Source: CAZOWM01 sp964583615 (lineage in GTDB: Bacteria; Spirochaetota; B62-G9; DRHN01). From it: a stretch of DNA of 39,991 nucleotides. Shown here piece after piece: positions 1 to 7,183 of this stretch. Location: positions 1-39,991 of the forward strand of contig CAZOWM010000032.1 in NCBI GenBank assembly GCA_964583615.1, written 5' to 3'. The notes under the pieces were generated by a model that ran no database searches, was not told where the DNA came from, and was given only the letters and a program-made list of their open reading frames with translations. The position numbers and the translations under genes are program-made. Position 1 is the stretch's first letter; each line of letters begins with the position of its first letter.

Positions 1-2
1 GG

Positions 3-365
3 ATCATCCACATTAAGGAGACAGTCGAGCGTTTCATTGAATGTGGAGACTACTCAAAAGGTATCGCACGGATTAAGTGTACCAATCCGAACTGCGGCCA
101 CGAATATTTCCGTCCTTTCGTCGCTTCGCTCAAGGAGGCATGCAAGAGCTGGTATCTTTGCCCAAGCTGTAACCAAAAAAGGCTCCTGCTGTTCTCGGAA
201 CACCTCTCAGAAAACGTACTCCCGAAGCTCCTTCGGCCGTATTTCAAATATGACAGGAACCTCTTCGAAGAAGTTACAAAGATCATGTTTTCCATCATAC
301 ACAATTACTACATCGAAGCAGTAAAAACGACAGTAAAGACAGGAGTTGTCGTTTCCTATCAGTAA
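3..365 (+). pseudogene. IS91-family transposase, N-terminal zinc-binding fragment
   Basis: The reading frame starting at base 3 runs open from the window edge to a TAA at 363-365, giving 120 residues. It has the Cys-rich zinc-binding module that precedes the catalytic domain of IS91/Y2 rolling-circle transposases: CTNPNCGHEYF, then a Cys in KEACKSW, then LCPSCNQKR. The fragment ends VVVSYQ. In family members this is where the text continues with T-[FY]-G-D and the HPH motif of the catalytic domain. Here a stop follows directly and the AT-rich minus-strand island begins, so the catalytic part is absent. The 5' end lies outside the window. It cannot transpose by itself. The family call is from motif memory, not a search. 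Confidence 0.72.
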
Positions 366-380
366 TTTTAATCTTTAAGT

Positions 381-1004
381 TTAGGATATTTTTGATAAAT
401 CAATAGCATTTACCATGTTTATACTTTGTAGAAACGCTCTCTTTTTCCACGGAGATGTAAAGCGTATCTTTATAAACCATTCATTTTTCTTAAATAAATA
501 TGTTTGGGATATTAATTCTCGTTGTTTAGTATGAAATTTGCTGACGAAACCGCAGCTAGAATATAACCCTTCAATCCCTGCTAAATATGAATACATAAAT
601 TCGCTCGCATCCATTTTTTCCTCAAAGAATATTGCGTCAGGGTGTATTGTTCGAATTGCGGAATTTACATTATATAACTCTTCTTCTAAAGCAATTTCAG
701 AACCATCTGCATTCTTTGCAGGATATAAATAAAAGGTTGCTTCCACGGGACCAGGTCTATCCAAATAATAGCCAACACTGATGTCATAGCATTCATCATC
801 AAAATTTTGAATATCTCCACGTTGAAATTTTTCTAGATACATAGGAAACACTGCGCCTGAGTGGGAATGGATCAACACTCCCTCATTATCGATTACAAAT
901 CCCGCTGGAACGTTTCTAGGGTGATATATTTGTTGCGTGGTTTGACAGCTGAAGCATAGTCCCACTATAATCGTGAGTATTATCAAAAATGATATGGACT
1001 TCAT
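381..1004 (-). CDS. Hypothetical lipoprotein
   Basis: This 207-residue protein begins with a short positive N-terminus, a hydrophobic stretch and a Cys at residue 20 (LCFSC), a plausible lipobox for export and lipid anchoring. The mature part is soluble, with no further membrane segments and no family I recognise. A GGGGGTGATTAC ribosome site directly precedes the ATG at 1004 and supports this start. It is the last of four same-strand genes in the AT-rich island and its stop lies about 15 bases from the broken IS91 fragment. Known: spirochaete lipoproteins often sit at the cell surface or in the periplasm. Inferred: accessory surface protein. Function unknown. Confidence 0.7.
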   Translation of the reverse strand: MKSISFLIILTIIVGLCFSCQTTQQIYHPRNVPAGFVIDNEGVLIHSHSGAVFPMYLEKFQRGDIQNFDDECYDISVGYYLDRPGPVEATFYLYPAKNADGSEIALEEELYNVNSAIRTIHPDAIFFEEKMDASEFMYSYLAGIEGLYSSCGFVSKFHTKQRELISQTYLFKKNEWFIKIRFTSPWKKRAFLQSINMVNAIDLSKIS

Positions 1005-1027
1005 GTAATCACCCCCGTTGGTATATC

Positions 1028-1094
1028 ATTCCTCAAGAATGGCCACCTTGATACAGAACTGTTACTGGTGTAGAGTTTAGCGATGGCGAGGAAT
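1028..1094. repeat. Inverted repeat between two island genes
   Basis: ATTCCTC at 1028-1034 pairs perfectly with GAGGAAT at 1088-1094, and an inner CACC/GGTG pair lies at 1043-1046 and 1067-1070. The 67-base structure fills the gap between the ankyrin gene and the lipoprotein gene. It could be a folded recombination site, a weak terminator without a U tract, or chance. Confidence 0.35.
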
Positions 1095-1096
1095 TG

Positions 1097-1732
1097 TCAC
1101 TGTCCTGCACCCGCTTCCTTCAGAAGTGTGACAACCTGGGAGTGTTCTGCACGCGAGGCAATAGTTAACGCTGTTTTTCCCTCGTCTGTCGGTGTATTGA
1201 CATCTGCACCTGCGTCTATGAGCAATCGGACACATTCGACATCGCCGCCTTCTGATGCATACATCAATGATGTCCAACTTCGCCAGCCCTTTGTATCAAC
1301 GTCCGCTCCCGCCTCAATGAGAAGCCGGACAATCTCTGCATGACCATGTTCGGAGGCGTACATCAATGCTGTGCGATTATTAAAATCTTTCGCCATCATT
1401 AAAGCTATGAAACTCACTAATGCATCTTCATCGGAATCACTACCAGGAGAAACTACCTGAACTGTATGAGTCATAACATTCACATCTGCACCTTCCTCTA
1501 TAAGAAGCTTTACAATTTCCACATCGCCCTTCGACGATGCGATCATTAATGGAGTACGTCCCACATCATCCCTCTCATTGACATCCGCCCCTTTATCGAT
1601 TTTTTCCTCAATCTTACTATACTTACCTTTCTGTGCTGGTTTTATTAAGCTTGGTGTCGTGGCACAGCTGTTAGTAATAATTAACACGGCGGAAACAAGA
1701 ATTAAGATTGATACTAACGTTCTAGTCTTCAT
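1097..1732 (-). CDS. Exported ankyrin-repeat protein
   Basis: The 211-residue product starts with a hydrophobic export signal ending at a Cys (residue 23), so it may be a lipoprotein, although the lipobox (TNSC) is weak. At least four ankyrin repeats follow, recognisable by the pattern TPLMIAS..G..EIVKLLIE.GADVN. The second and third are separated by an insert of about 30 residues containing a Ser/Asp-rich stretch. A longer frame reaches 1774, but AAAAGGAGGCCGAAA immediately before the ATG at 1732 decides the start. Ankyrin repeats bind proteins; the partner here is unknown. The gene lies mid-island and its leader shares a motif with the leader of the gene starting at 2786. Confidence 0.82.
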   Translation of the reverse strand: MKTRTLVSILILVSAVLIITNSCATTPSLIKPAQKGKYSKIEEKIDKGADVNERDDVGRTPLMIASSKGDVEIVKLLIEEGADVNVMTHTVQVVSPGSDSDEDALVSFIALMMAKDFNNRTALMYASEHGHAEIVRLLIEAGADVDTKGWRSWTSLMYASEGGDVECVRLLIDAGADVNTPTDEGKTALTIASRAEHSQVVTLLKEAGAGQ

Positions 1733-1857
1733 TTTCGGCCTCCTTTTGATATTTTTATTACTAACTCGGTGCAATAACTCGATGTGTAACTTAAGAGACT
1801 TTCAACTACTTAACTGTTAAAAGAAATCATTCAGAGTTGTTAAAAATATTTTTTATC

Positions 1858-1974
1858 GACCTTATAAATACCGTTAAATGGGGAAGCAAAATAAACTTAC
1901 TGAGGCAGATAAAGATGTGTTTAAAGTTAGGTGAGCGCTTGAAACAAAATAACTACATGTAAGTTTATAAGGTC
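1858..1974. repeat. 117-base inverted repeat with alternative pairing
   Basis: GACCTTATAAA (1858-1868) is the exact reverse complement of TTTATAAGGTC (1964-1974). The right arm can also pair over 10 bases with an internal segment: ATAAACTTAC at 1891-1900 against GTAAGTTTAT at 1959-1968. The element therefore has two mutually exclusive foldings. Its size falls in the range of integron attC sites, but I cannot assign the conserved core bases with confidence. Confidence 0.55.
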
Positions 1975-1989
1975 AATATACGATGGGAT

Positions 1990-2021
1990 GATAATTACGA
2001 TAGCTGTAAGCTGTAATTATC
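1990..2021. repeat. Small bulged hairpin
   Basis: GATAATTAC (1990-1998) pairs with GTAATTATC (2013-2021). Inside, AGCT pairs with AGCT around a GTA loop after a three-base bulge. No run of T or A flanks it, so it is not a typical intrinsic terminator. It lies directly after the larger inverted repeat. Confidence 0.5.
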
Positions 2022-2447
2022 AAAGAACTATTTAAAACCGATTAAACTTTTGTTGATATTATTTACTATCTTATACTTATTCTATTTTCTGTCAAGATTT
2101 TCGAATTTGCTGGTTTTATTATTTAATAGATTATAAGGTGGAATTAGAAAACGTATTTTGTGCATAATACTAAGGAGAAGTGCGCCAAAAAAGAATAGAA
2201 AAAAACACCTAAATAATACTTGTTTACTAATAGCTGATAGCTCTGGTCATAATAATACGCATTATATTTGATTCCTATTTTCTAAAAAATATCCTTGTTC
2301 GGGCAGCATGTTTATAAAGAAGGCTGGCGTTTTCCATCGGTAAGAGCAGTCGGAAATCAATAATGAGCAAATCAGGGGGCTTTTCGCAGAGAGCTTATCC
2401 AAAATCGTCGAATCCCGATTTATAAAAATTACTTCAATAATAGATAA

Positions 2448-2786
2448 TTATTCAAACTCGTCCTTAGATTGAGATATAAATACAATGGCTGGTATCCCTA
2501 CAAAAAACCAAAAAACCGTGGAGGCGATGGTGCCAGCAAGCGCTATGCCCCACTTTTTCCGCTGAATGGAGTAAATACCACCAATTATAGCCAATACTCC
2601 AATAATAAGGAAAGGTATGGCGAGTATCCAGAGGATAGTGGTTACGAAATCAGGAACTCCTGGTCCAACAACTTCACTCCCAATAACAACAATGCCGATA
2701 GCTAACCCAATAACACTTAGTAGGGCGAAGGCTCCAGTAACTATGTCCAAAATCCCCGCTACCATAGGCTTCCATGTCTTTTCCAT
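2448..2786 (-). CDS. Small membrane protein, about four transmembrane segments
   Basis: The 112-residue product begins MEKTWKPMVAGIL and has hydrophobic segments near residues 8-35, 47-70 and 78-105, with a short basic loop (QRKKWG) before the last. This pattern, including WKP..AGIL at the start and RRKWG.ALAG near the end, is common to a family of small four-helix membrane proteins of unknown function in anaerobes, possibly DUF4064-like. AGTAGGAGATAA in front of ATG 2786 is a good ribosome site. The gene belongs to the AT-rich, all-minus-strand island. No function is proposed. Confidence 0.7.
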   Translation of the reverse strand: MEKTWKPMVAGILDIVTGAFALLSVIGLAIGIVVIGSEVVGPGVPDFVTTILWILAIPFLIIGVLAIIGGIYSIQRKKWGIALAGTIASTVFWFFVGIPAIVFISQSKDEFE

Positions 2787-2816
2787 TTATCTCCTACTTT
2801 TTGTTATTTAGTTTGT

Positions 2817-2928
2817 TACCAACAAGGTGTAATAGCCAGATGTAATTTTATTGTAAACCCGTAATCATCTCATTACAATAATTACTGAGTTATAGGGCAC
2901 TTATATTCGGAGTAAGTTATTGGTGGTA
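2817..2928. repeat. Leader dyad upstream of the gene at 2786
   Basis: TACCAACAA (2817-2825) and TTGGTGGTA (2920-2928) are 8-of-9 complementary and bracket the whole spacer between two island genes (112 bases). The right-hand part, read on the minus strand, matches the leader of the ankyrin gene over about 35 bases: both contain TTACA, then TATTRCACC, then GTTRGTAAYAAA. Confidence 0.45.
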
Positions 2929-2931
2929 GAA

Positions 2932-3144
2932 TCACCTGATCTTTGATTTTTTAAACCTCAAAATAGCACCTACAACAGCAACTATTATTCCTATAATAGT
3001 TCCGCCTACCTGCTTATAACCAAAACCCTTATAAACAACACCATCCAAGTTCCCAATCCTAGTTAAGTCAGCAGTTGCTGAAATGAACAAAATCACTAAC
3101 CCGATCGTCAATATAGCAAGTCCTGTTGTTTTCTTTACTGACAT
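2932..3144 (-). CDS. Small two-helix membrane protein
   Basis: This is a 70-residue protein with two hydrophobic segments (about residues 8-25 and 45-62) and a basic C-terminus (RFKKSKIR). An open frame extends to 3204. However, AAAGGGGATTATAATT before ATG 3144 is the only clear ribosome site, and the extra 20 residues are not protein-like. I do not recognise the family; it resembles many short DUF-type membrane proteins. It is the first gene, in transcription order, of the AT-rich island cluster. Confidence 0.6.
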   Translation of the reverse strand: MSVKKTTGLAILTIGLVILFISATADLTRIGNLDGVVYKGFGYKQVGGTIIGIIVAVVGAILRFKKSKIR

Positions 3145-3215
3145 AATTATAATCCCCTTTCTTGGTCGTATTATTTCTCCAGTGTTAGAATGTACTAAAT
3201 ACACCTTCAGACCAC

Positions 3216-3365
3216 ATGCTCCTTATAACCGTATCCTTTCACAGCCTTCTGTCTCTGTTCTGGCGTGGGGATTCGTGGCACAGGCTGGGAGACGGCAACT
3301 ACGTTCTTTTTGAGAGCAGCGCAGCTCCCGGCCATCCACCGACGGTGCTTGAACTGGTCAAGTAA
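3216..3365 (+). pseudogene. Possible C-terminal remnant of an unknown gene
   Basis: A 49-residue frame starting at an ATG at 3216 reads like real protein toward its end (GDGNYVLFESSAAPGHPPTV, then LELVK and a stop at 3363-3365). There is no ribosome site and the first 15 residues look random. This suggests the tail of a gene whose front has been lost at the edge of the AT-rich island. The opposite strand also has an open frame here, with no recognisable features. I cannot name the family. Confidence 0.22.
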
Positions 3366-3394
3366 ACCCGGTGAGAAAAATGCGTGTATATGGA

Positions 3395-3621
3395 TTACAG
3401 CCTTTCGTGTTCTCTGCACCACTGCACAGTATTTTTCATGCCGTTTTCAAGCGACATTGAAGGGCTGAACCCGAAATCCCTGAATGCCCTGGTACCATCG
3501 TAAAGCGCGTAGTTGTTCCTCAGTTGCAGTATATTTCGCCGTGTGAAGAGAGTTTCGGATCCACACGTACGTGCACGGACTTCCGAAAGAAAGGCCATAG
3601 ACATGATCAGAAAATGGGGGA
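3395..3621 (-). CDS. NAD-dependent epimerase, C-terminal part (split by gap)
   Basis: This is the tail of the epimerase whose start lies at 4248. The last residues read NNYALYDGTRAFRDFGFSPS, then MSLENGMKNTVQWCREHERL. This is the usual ending of extended short-chain dehydrogenases, where a Lys/Arg-Ala pair, LGFSP and a T.xW motif close the substrate domain. The frame differs from that of the N-terminal piece only because the intervening 100 N are a placeholder of arbitrary length. The missing part should be roughly 100-150 residues, judged from the family's usual length of about 320-330. Confidence 0.75.
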
Positions 3622-3721
3622 NNNNNNNNNNNNNNNNNNNNNNNNNNNNNNNNNNNNNNNNNNNNNNNNNNNNNNNNNNNNNNNNNNNNNNNNNNNNNNN
3701 NNNNNNNNNNNNNNNNNNNNN
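3622..3721. other. Assembly gap of exactly 100 N
   Basis: One hundred consecutive undetermined bases, the usual placeholder for a scaffold gap of unknown true size. It lies within the epimerase gene. Protein homology on both sides suggests that the two contigs were joined correctly. Confidence 0.99.
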
Positions 3722-4248
3722 GAAAGCATATCGTCTTCTCTCGGGCCCAGAATATTGGAGGGCCTGATGATGACCCATGCAGGTTTATTTTTGTATTCCT
3801 GGACAGCGCGTTCTGCAAGCAGTTTTGTCTTTCCGTAATCTGAAACAGGGGAGCATGGGTCTGATTCATTTTTCAATCTCCCTTTTACCGAAGGGCCCGC
3901 TGCAGATATACTGGAAACGTACACGAATCTCTTTACATCAGAGTTTGTTTCCGCGCACACATCGATGAGGTTCTTTGTGCCTGTAGTATTCGCCTGGTAG
4001 TAGGTTTCCCAGTCTGATGCCTTGATCTTCCCGGCAAGGTGATAGATGTAGTCTGTTCCCCTGACTGCATCATACAGAGTCGATTTTTCAGAGCAGTCTC
4101 CGTAATGATACGTGATGTCGAGACCGCGTATCCACCGGAGATTACTCGTCGTTCTGACCAGGCAATGAACTTCATATTCCCGCGAAAGCAGATATTCCAC
4201 AAGGTGGCTCCCGATGAAGCCGTTTGCTCCTGTCACAAGCGCTTTCAT
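3722..4248 (-). CDS. NAD-dependent epimerase/dehydratase, N-terminal part
   Basis: About 175 residues are visible before the gap. They show the Rossmann nucleotide-binding motif GANGFIGSH at residues 7-15, the HLAG motif of extended short-chain dehydrogenases, a YVSS strand, and the catalytic YGKTK with the Tyr-x3-Lys pair. RPSNILGPRED follows and leads into the substrate domain. Such enzymes act on nucleotide sugars or dihydroflavonol-like substrates; which one cannot be read from the available half. No sugar-biosynthesis partner lies next to it; the neighbour on the same strand is the ATP-grasp fusion, about 100 bases upstream. The gene continues after the gap at 3621-3395. Confidence 0.8.
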
Positions 4249-4351
4249 CAGATCAGTCCTTCGTCAATGTTCAAATCTACCACGGAATCGAGATGTCAAC
4301 AAGTTGTAATGTTGGAGATGGCTGCGCATGGGGTATGTTATTTCACAGGTC

Positions 4352-6595
4352 TTATCGATCACTGGAGGTGGGAAGTTCCTCGATCATCTCTTTTTTAATG
4401 TCTTTTATCGTTTTCGCACCGGCAACGAGCATCGCTTCTCCGAGCTGGTTTTTTATCCTGTCGAGATAGAAACACACTCCGTCCTCCCCTGCTCCGGCAA
4501 GAGCGATGAAAGCAGGTCTTCCGATGAGTACGAGATCTGCTCCGAGGGAGATCGCTTTGAACACATCTTCACCGCTCCTGATGCCTCCGTCGACGATGAC
4601 GAGCGCGTGTTCTCCCACCGCGCTCCTGATGCATGCGGTTTTTTCGATTCCCGAAGGGAGGTATTCGAGCACGCGTCCTCCTCTATTGGATACAACGACG
4701 CCTTTTGCACCCGCTTTGAGCGATTGAACCGCGTTTTTCTCGGTCAGAATCCCTTTCACGAGTACAGGCAGCGGACTCGACTCGATCAGGTTTGCAAGCC
4801 ATGTTTCATTTATGAACGCAGCGCCCATGCTGTCATTCATTTCAAAAGTGAGACCGCACAGTTTTGCACCCGCTTTAAATGCGCGCTCGATGTTCATTCG
4901 TGTGACCCGCTCTCCGTGGTGGGGATTGAAAAATGGGATTCCGTGGCCATAGACGTCGGCAAGCGGCTGGATAACCGTGTCGATACTATCGCTTTTCCCC
5001 TTCTCCCGCTGGGAGATGCATCCGATGCTCCCCGCTTTTTTTGCCCCCCTGAGAAGAGCACTGTTGTATTCATCCTCCGTGAAGACACCGTTCATGTTCA
5101 GCCTGATGTTTGAAATCGGGGCCGGTAAAACAGGGAGATCCACGGGCATCCCGAATATGGTTGTGCCTGTGTTGACATTATCCATGCTTGAAAGCAAATC
5201 CGGAATAACGACAAAACGTTTCAGATATTCAAGGCCTCTCTGGAAGCCCTTCCCGCTTCCGCGGGACCCGATTCCCGGGTACCAGCCGGCACATTCAATT
5301 CCGTTGCACTCCCGGCACACGGAACAGACTCCCGATAACTTTTCGAGCGCATTTTTCCTAATCAGTCCTTCGTTGAGTTCACCTTCGCTTCCGAGAACAA
5401 TCCGTACGGTCTTCACGCCGAGATTTGCGCTGGCAAGCGCCTCCTCCCGTGAATTACCGACAGCGATCACATTACCGCATTTTTCGACATTGCTTGTGGG
5501 AATGTGCACGGTTTCTCCGATTTCACAGGTTACAAATACGTTTTTTACCCCCTTCAGAGACATGGCCTCCTCTACCCTATCAACTGTCCGCACCACACCT
5601 GAACCGGGGATAATTGCCCTTTCGACGGAGACTCTGCGGTATTTCGGCCTGAGATCACCGGGAGGATTTCCGAGTGCGATCTGAATGGCAGCCTGAATGA
5701 GGTTGACACCCGTTGAGTAGGGATAGGTATATGCGGACATAAAGCCCCCGGACAGACGCGAGGCGATTTCACCGACCATCGCCCCCCTTGAAGTGAGCTT
5801 TATGTCTCCTTTTGCCGCTCCGATCTCTATACCGAGTGCACGAATCCCATTTTTAAAAACCTCGATCCCGTCGTTTACCAGTTTCTCGGAAAGATTTGTC
5901 GGCATGATATGGCCGGTCTCCACAAAATAGGGAGGAAATTCGATGATCCTGTCTGCAACTCCGGTTATATGTATTTCGCCGTTCCATACGAGTGCGTCGA
6001 TGCTGAGCTCTGGACCGTCCATGAAGGACTCGCAGATTATTTCTCCCCGCGGTGTCGCGTTTTTCGCCCGTTCATAAGCGAATCTGACAACCTCAGGCCC
6101 CTTCACCTTCATGACGCCCCGTGCACCCATATTATCAGCGGGTTTGATCACGAATGGATACCCCAGCTCCCGTGAAGCTTCCATTACATCGTTGTAGGAC
6201 CAGCATGCATGGAACTCGGGTTCCGGGATTCCGTGCTCCCTGAGCCGACGCCTCATTTTTATCTTGTTCGTGGTTGCCTCCGCAACATCGATGCGGTTTC
6301 CTGGAAGATCGAGGGCGTGCTGCACTGCGGCAACGGTGAGTGAGGCATCGGTCCCCACTGTTATGACTCCGTCGATCCTATGAGTTTTTGCGAATTGTTT
6401 CGCCACGCGCACCGTACCGTCCACGTCTCTCGTGCTCATGACGATGGGAAAGTCAGCGAGCTTCATTCCGTAGGCGTTTTTATTGTAATCAGTGACTGCA
6501 GTCTGCAGCCCCATCTCTTTTGCAGTCCGAATCGCGGGCGCCTGAAGGATACCAGCCCCCACGATGAAAATGACCTTTTCCATCTCCATCTCCAT
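4352..6595 (-). CDS. ATP-grasp / FMN-dependent alpha-hydroxyacid dehydrogenase-like fusion
   Basis: The protein has 747 residues in two halves. Residues 1 to about 400 are an ATP-grasp ligase of the PurK/CarB type: an N-terminal nucleotide-binding-like VGAGILQAPAI, VIKPADNMGARGV for the ATP-binding loop, and GEIASRLSGGFMS near the metal site. Residues from about 420 start with a four-Cys segment (CSVCRECNGIEC) followed by PGIGSRGSG, the usual opening of the Firmicute-type FMN alpha-hydroxyacid oxidase family. The TIM barrel follows, with VLVKGI, DGGIRSG and GADLVLIGRP for FMN binding. The family's SNHGGR active-site motif reads SNRGGR here (Arg at about 638), so the catalytic His is missing. 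Three near-identical GAGATG units create alternative starts at 6595, 6589 and 6583; AGGAACGGAA favours the first. It is probably co-transcribed with the thioesterase upstream. The substrate is unknown. Confidence 0.8.
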   Translation of the reverse strand: MEMEMEKVIFIVGAGILQAPAIRTAKEMGLQTAVTDYNKNAYGMKLADFPIVMSTRDVDGTVRVAKQFAKTHRIDGVITVGTDASLTVAAVQHALDLPGNRIDVAEATTNKIKMRRRLREHGIPEPEFHACWSYNDVMEASRELGYPFVIKPADNMGARGVMKVKGPEVVRFAYERAKNATPRGEIICESFMDGPELSIDALVWNGEIHITGVADRIIEFPPYFVETGHIMPTNLSEKLVNDGIEVFKNGIRALGIEIGAAKGDIKLTSRGAMVGEIASRLSGGFMSAYTYPYSTGVNLIQAAIQIALGNPPGDLRPKYRRVSVERAIIPGSGVVRTVDRVEEAMSLKGVKNVFVTCEIGETVHIPTSNVEKCGNVIAVGNSREEALASANLGVKTVRIVLGSEGELNEGLIRKNALEKLSGVCSVCRECNGIECAGWYPGIGSRGSGKGFQRGLEYLKRFVVIPDLLSSMDNVNTGTTIFGMPVDLPVLPAPISNIRLNMNGVFTEDEYNSALLRGAKKAGSIGCISQREKGKSDSIDTVIQPLADVYGHGIPFFNPHHGERVTRMNIERAFKAGAKLCGLTFEMNDSMGAAFINETWLANLIESSPLPVLVKGILTEKNAVQSLKAGAKGVVVSNRGGRVLEYLPSGIEKTACIRSAVGEHALVIVDGGIRSGEDVFKAISLGADLVLIGRPAFIALAGAGEDGVCFYLDRIKNQLGEAMLVAGAKTIKDIKKEMIEELPTSSDR

Positions 6596-6651
6596 TTCCG
6601 TTCCTATTTGAAATATCGAAATATAATGGGATTAGATTAGTGAATGGGGAC

Positions 6652-7068
6652 TCAAACAATCGGCGTTCCTACTCTGAAAGAAGTCGCTTTCAGAAGGGAA
6701 ACGAGATTGTCCTCTTCGTCACGGATTTCGATGGTGTAACTCCCCGTGCTCTTCCCTCTGTGCCGCTCCGAGCAGTACGCGGTCAGGATCACCCCGGGAG
6801 GGACCGCTTTTATGAAACTGATGCTCATGTCGAGCGCAACGGCGAGTTTTCCGTGACTGTTGCTCGCGAGCGCAAACGCGACATCCGCAAGTGAAAAGAG
6901 AACGCCTCCGTGACAGTATTCTGCTGCATTTAAATGCTCCTCTTTGACTGTCATGCGCACGGTCGCGTTTCCCCCATCCAGCGCACATACCTCCATTCCG
7001 AAATGCCTGAGGAGCCTGTCCTTTTCCTCGAGAAGTTTTTTGACCCTTTCACTCGTCCGGTCTGCCAT
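6652..7068 (-). CDS. paaI: PaaI-type hotdog thioesterase
   Basis: This 138-residue protein is the usual size for a single hotdog domain. HLNAAEYCHGGVLFSLADVA carries the HGG loop (residues 53-55) and the acidic residue in the central helix (D62) that define PaaI-type acyl-CoA thioesterases. They hydrolyse aryl- or acyl-CoA and release free CoA. AAAAGGAGAGCAC before ATG 7068 supports the start. Its stop is 56 bases from the start of the ATP-grasp fusion on the same strand, so the two probably form one transcript. It diverges from etfB across a 115-base promoter region. The exact acyl substrate is not readable. Confidence 0.85.
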   Translation of the reverse strand: MADRTSERVKKLLEEKDRLLRHFGMEVCALDGGNATVRMTVKEEHLNAAEYCHGGVLFSLADVAFALASNSHGKLAVALDMSISFIKAVPPGVILTAYCSERHRGKSTGSYTIEIRDEEDNLVSLLKATSFRVGTPIV

Positions 7069-7140
7069 GTGCTCTCCTTTTTCTCTTTCTGTGCGAGGGC
7101 TGTGGAACAGATAAATTTTGCTTTGGCCCTGATATTCATT

Positions 7141-7155
7141 ATGTTAGTATAACAT
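7141..7155. promoter_or_regulatory. Palindrome in the paaI-etfB divergent region
   Basis: ATGTTAGTATAACAT is a 6+3+6 base perfect palindrome located 28 bases before the etfB start, between the divergent paaI and etfB genes. A TTGCTT at about 7128 may serve as a -35 element for etfB. The position suits an operator that represses or activates the electron-transfer operon. This is an inference from symmetry and location only. Confidence 0.4.
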
Positions 7156-7183
7156 TTCCACGTTTAAACCGCTTTAGAAAAAG

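Larger units (their letters stand above)
1733..2447. other. AT-rich intergenic stretch with dyads, no gene found
   Basis: These 715 bases hold no open frame I can defend. They are visibly poorer in G and C than the rest of the window. They contain the leader of the ankyrin gene (about 1758-1795), the inverted repeat at 1858-1974, the hairpin at 1990-2021, and copies of the octamer TTATAAGG at 1965-1972 and 2131-2138 plus one on the other strand at 1860-1867. A long untranslated or cassette-like spacer is the simplest description. Confidence 0.6.

Noticed and set aside
37..324. 95-residue open frame on the plus strand and an 84-residue frame on the minus strand (50-304)
   Set aside because: Both are shadows of the IS91 zinc-binding frame starting at base 3, which carries the recognisable Cys motifs.
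1775..2447. A possible CRISPR array or tandem repeat in the AT-rich stretch
   Set aside because: Repeats are inverted and few, with no regular spacing and no cas genes in the window.
3207..3422. 71-residue minus-strand frame after the epimerase
   Set aside because: No recognisable motif, weak start, and overlaps the epimerase end; a short plus-strand frame in the same place looks slightly more protein-like.
4328..5113. 261-residue plus-strand frame opposite the ATP-grasp fusion
   Set aside because: It is antisense to a well-supported gene and contains no family motif.
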